Source: Pseudomonas japonica (GTDB lineage Bacteria; Pseudomonadota; Gammaproteobacteria; Pseudomonadales; Pseudomonadaceae). From it: a DNA stretch of 64,000 nucleotides. Location of the stretch: NCBI RefSeq assembly GCF_900188455.1, contig NZ_FZOL01000004.1, positions 62,001 to 126,000 on the forward strand, given 5' to 3'. Each line of letters begins with the position of its first letter. Position 1 is the stretch's first letter. Of the stretch, positions 63,675-64,000 are shown one piece after another. Below the pieces are notes generated by a model. That model was not told the origin of the DNA and searched no databases. It worked only from the letters and a program-made list of their open reading frames with translations. A program made the translations under genes and the position numbers.

Positions 63675-64000
63675 TTATTTGCGCGCCAGCTGTTTCCAGG
63701 CGCGGCATTGGGCAACGGAGAAGGCCTGCTGCACGCGTGCATCGAGGACTTCGTCGCTGATCGGCTGGTTGGCCAGGTGCTGCAGCTTGACCAGCTCGCC
63801 GTACAGACGATCCAGCTCCGGCACTTCCAGCACGTTGCGCGCATAGTGAAGCCAGACCAGCAGGCGCTCGATGCGCGGCAACTGCTCGGCGAGGTCTTCC
63901 GGCTGCTGCTGGTACAGCGGCAGTTGCAAGGCCTTGGCTTCGTCGCCCAGCTCCACGCTCAGCCAGTTGGCCAGTTGCGCCGCGCCCTGGCGCTCGCCGC
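63675..64000 (-). CDS. Partial CDS, unknown (C-terminal part, cut by window edge)
   Basis: The leftward frame is open from the window edge to TAA at 63675-63677, giving at least 107 codons. The visible protein is helical and polar: ERQGAAQLANWLSVELGDE, then AKALQLPLYQQQPEDLAEQLPRIERLLVWLHYARNVLEVPELDRLYGELVKLQHLANQPISDEVLDARVQQAFSVAQCRAWKQLARK. A GTG at 63954-63956 exists, but coding sequence continues upstream in frame, so the true start lies outside. I do not recognise the family. The end QAFSVAQCRAWKQLA has the look of a conserved C-terminus. Confidence 0.7.
   Translation of the reverse strand, partial: GERQGAAQLANWLSVELGDEAKALQLPLYQQQPEDLAEQLPRIERLLVWLHYARNVLEVPELDRLYGELVKLQHLANQPISDEVLDARVQQAFSVAQCRAWKQLARK

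Overview
The window is chromosomal core DNA from a Pseudomonas species that is not P. aeruginosa, most likely from the fluorescens/putida side of the genus. The evidence is the high GC content, the gene order (lysA-lptM-cyaY-rnk-cyaA, argH-algR-hemCDXY-dsbB-algQ-algP, hemB-ppk/ppx-trxA-rho-ubiD, fau-ssrS-zapA-ygfB-pepP-ubiH-ubiI, gcvTHP), an Asp-type Mg-dependent HemB, and REP-like inverted repeats of the kind found in these genomes. There are no IS elements, prophages, CRISPR arrays, tRNA or rRNA genes, and no clear sign of recent transfer.

Layout. Positions 1-7090 hold the end of a lysine/lipoprotein pair (lysA, lptM), frataxin, rnk, class I adenylate cyclase, small conserved proteins and a GST. 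Positions 7107-17735 are the classical alginate-regulation/haem neighbourhood: argH, algR, hemC-hemD-hemX-hemY, a DsbB-type protein, algQ, an FKBP and the repetitive histone-like algP. The sensor gene algZ, which lies between argH and algR in P. aeruginosa, is absent. Positions 17786-26938 carry an ABC-F protein, a small MscS-type protein, a LysE exporter, a four-gene envelope operon (COG3014 lipoprotein, YcfL-like, LpoB-like, second LpoB/CsgG-like) and a cytochrome c-FTR1 iron permease fusion. Positions 26976-39108 carry elbB, a sterol-desaturase-family protein, dedA, hemB-ppk convergent with ppx, trxA, rho, ubiD and a ferredoxin-reductase gene.

Positions 39395-48747 carry a ChaC-like cyclotransferase, a quinone oxidoreductase, a FliL-like periplasmic protein, an HlyD/RbbA-like/ABC-2 exporter, an EVE protein, fau, 6S RNA and the zapA pair. 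Positions 48892-60750 carry ygfB-pepP-ubiH-ubiI, an iron(III) ABC binding protein and permease, and the glycine cleavage operon. The right end has a stand-alone GspE/PilB-type ATPase, an ACT-like small protein divergent from an Lrp regulator, and a gene cut by the window edge.

Functional links. Haem and tetrapyrrole supply (hemB, hemCDXY), ubiquinone synthesis (ubiD, ubiH, ubiI), iron uptake (fbpA/fbpB-like pair, FTR1) and polyphosphate metabolism (ppk/ppx) recur along the window. Regulatory sites readable by eye include a near-canonical Pho box/-10 pair before hemB-ppk, a Fur-like box before the iron-binding protein, a terminator hairpin inside the probable rnk leader, and an 8-8-8 palindrome before the lipoprotein operon. 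The least understood unit is that LpoB/YcfL/COG3014 operon. No search could be run, so family names rest on recognition of motifs, lengths and gene order.
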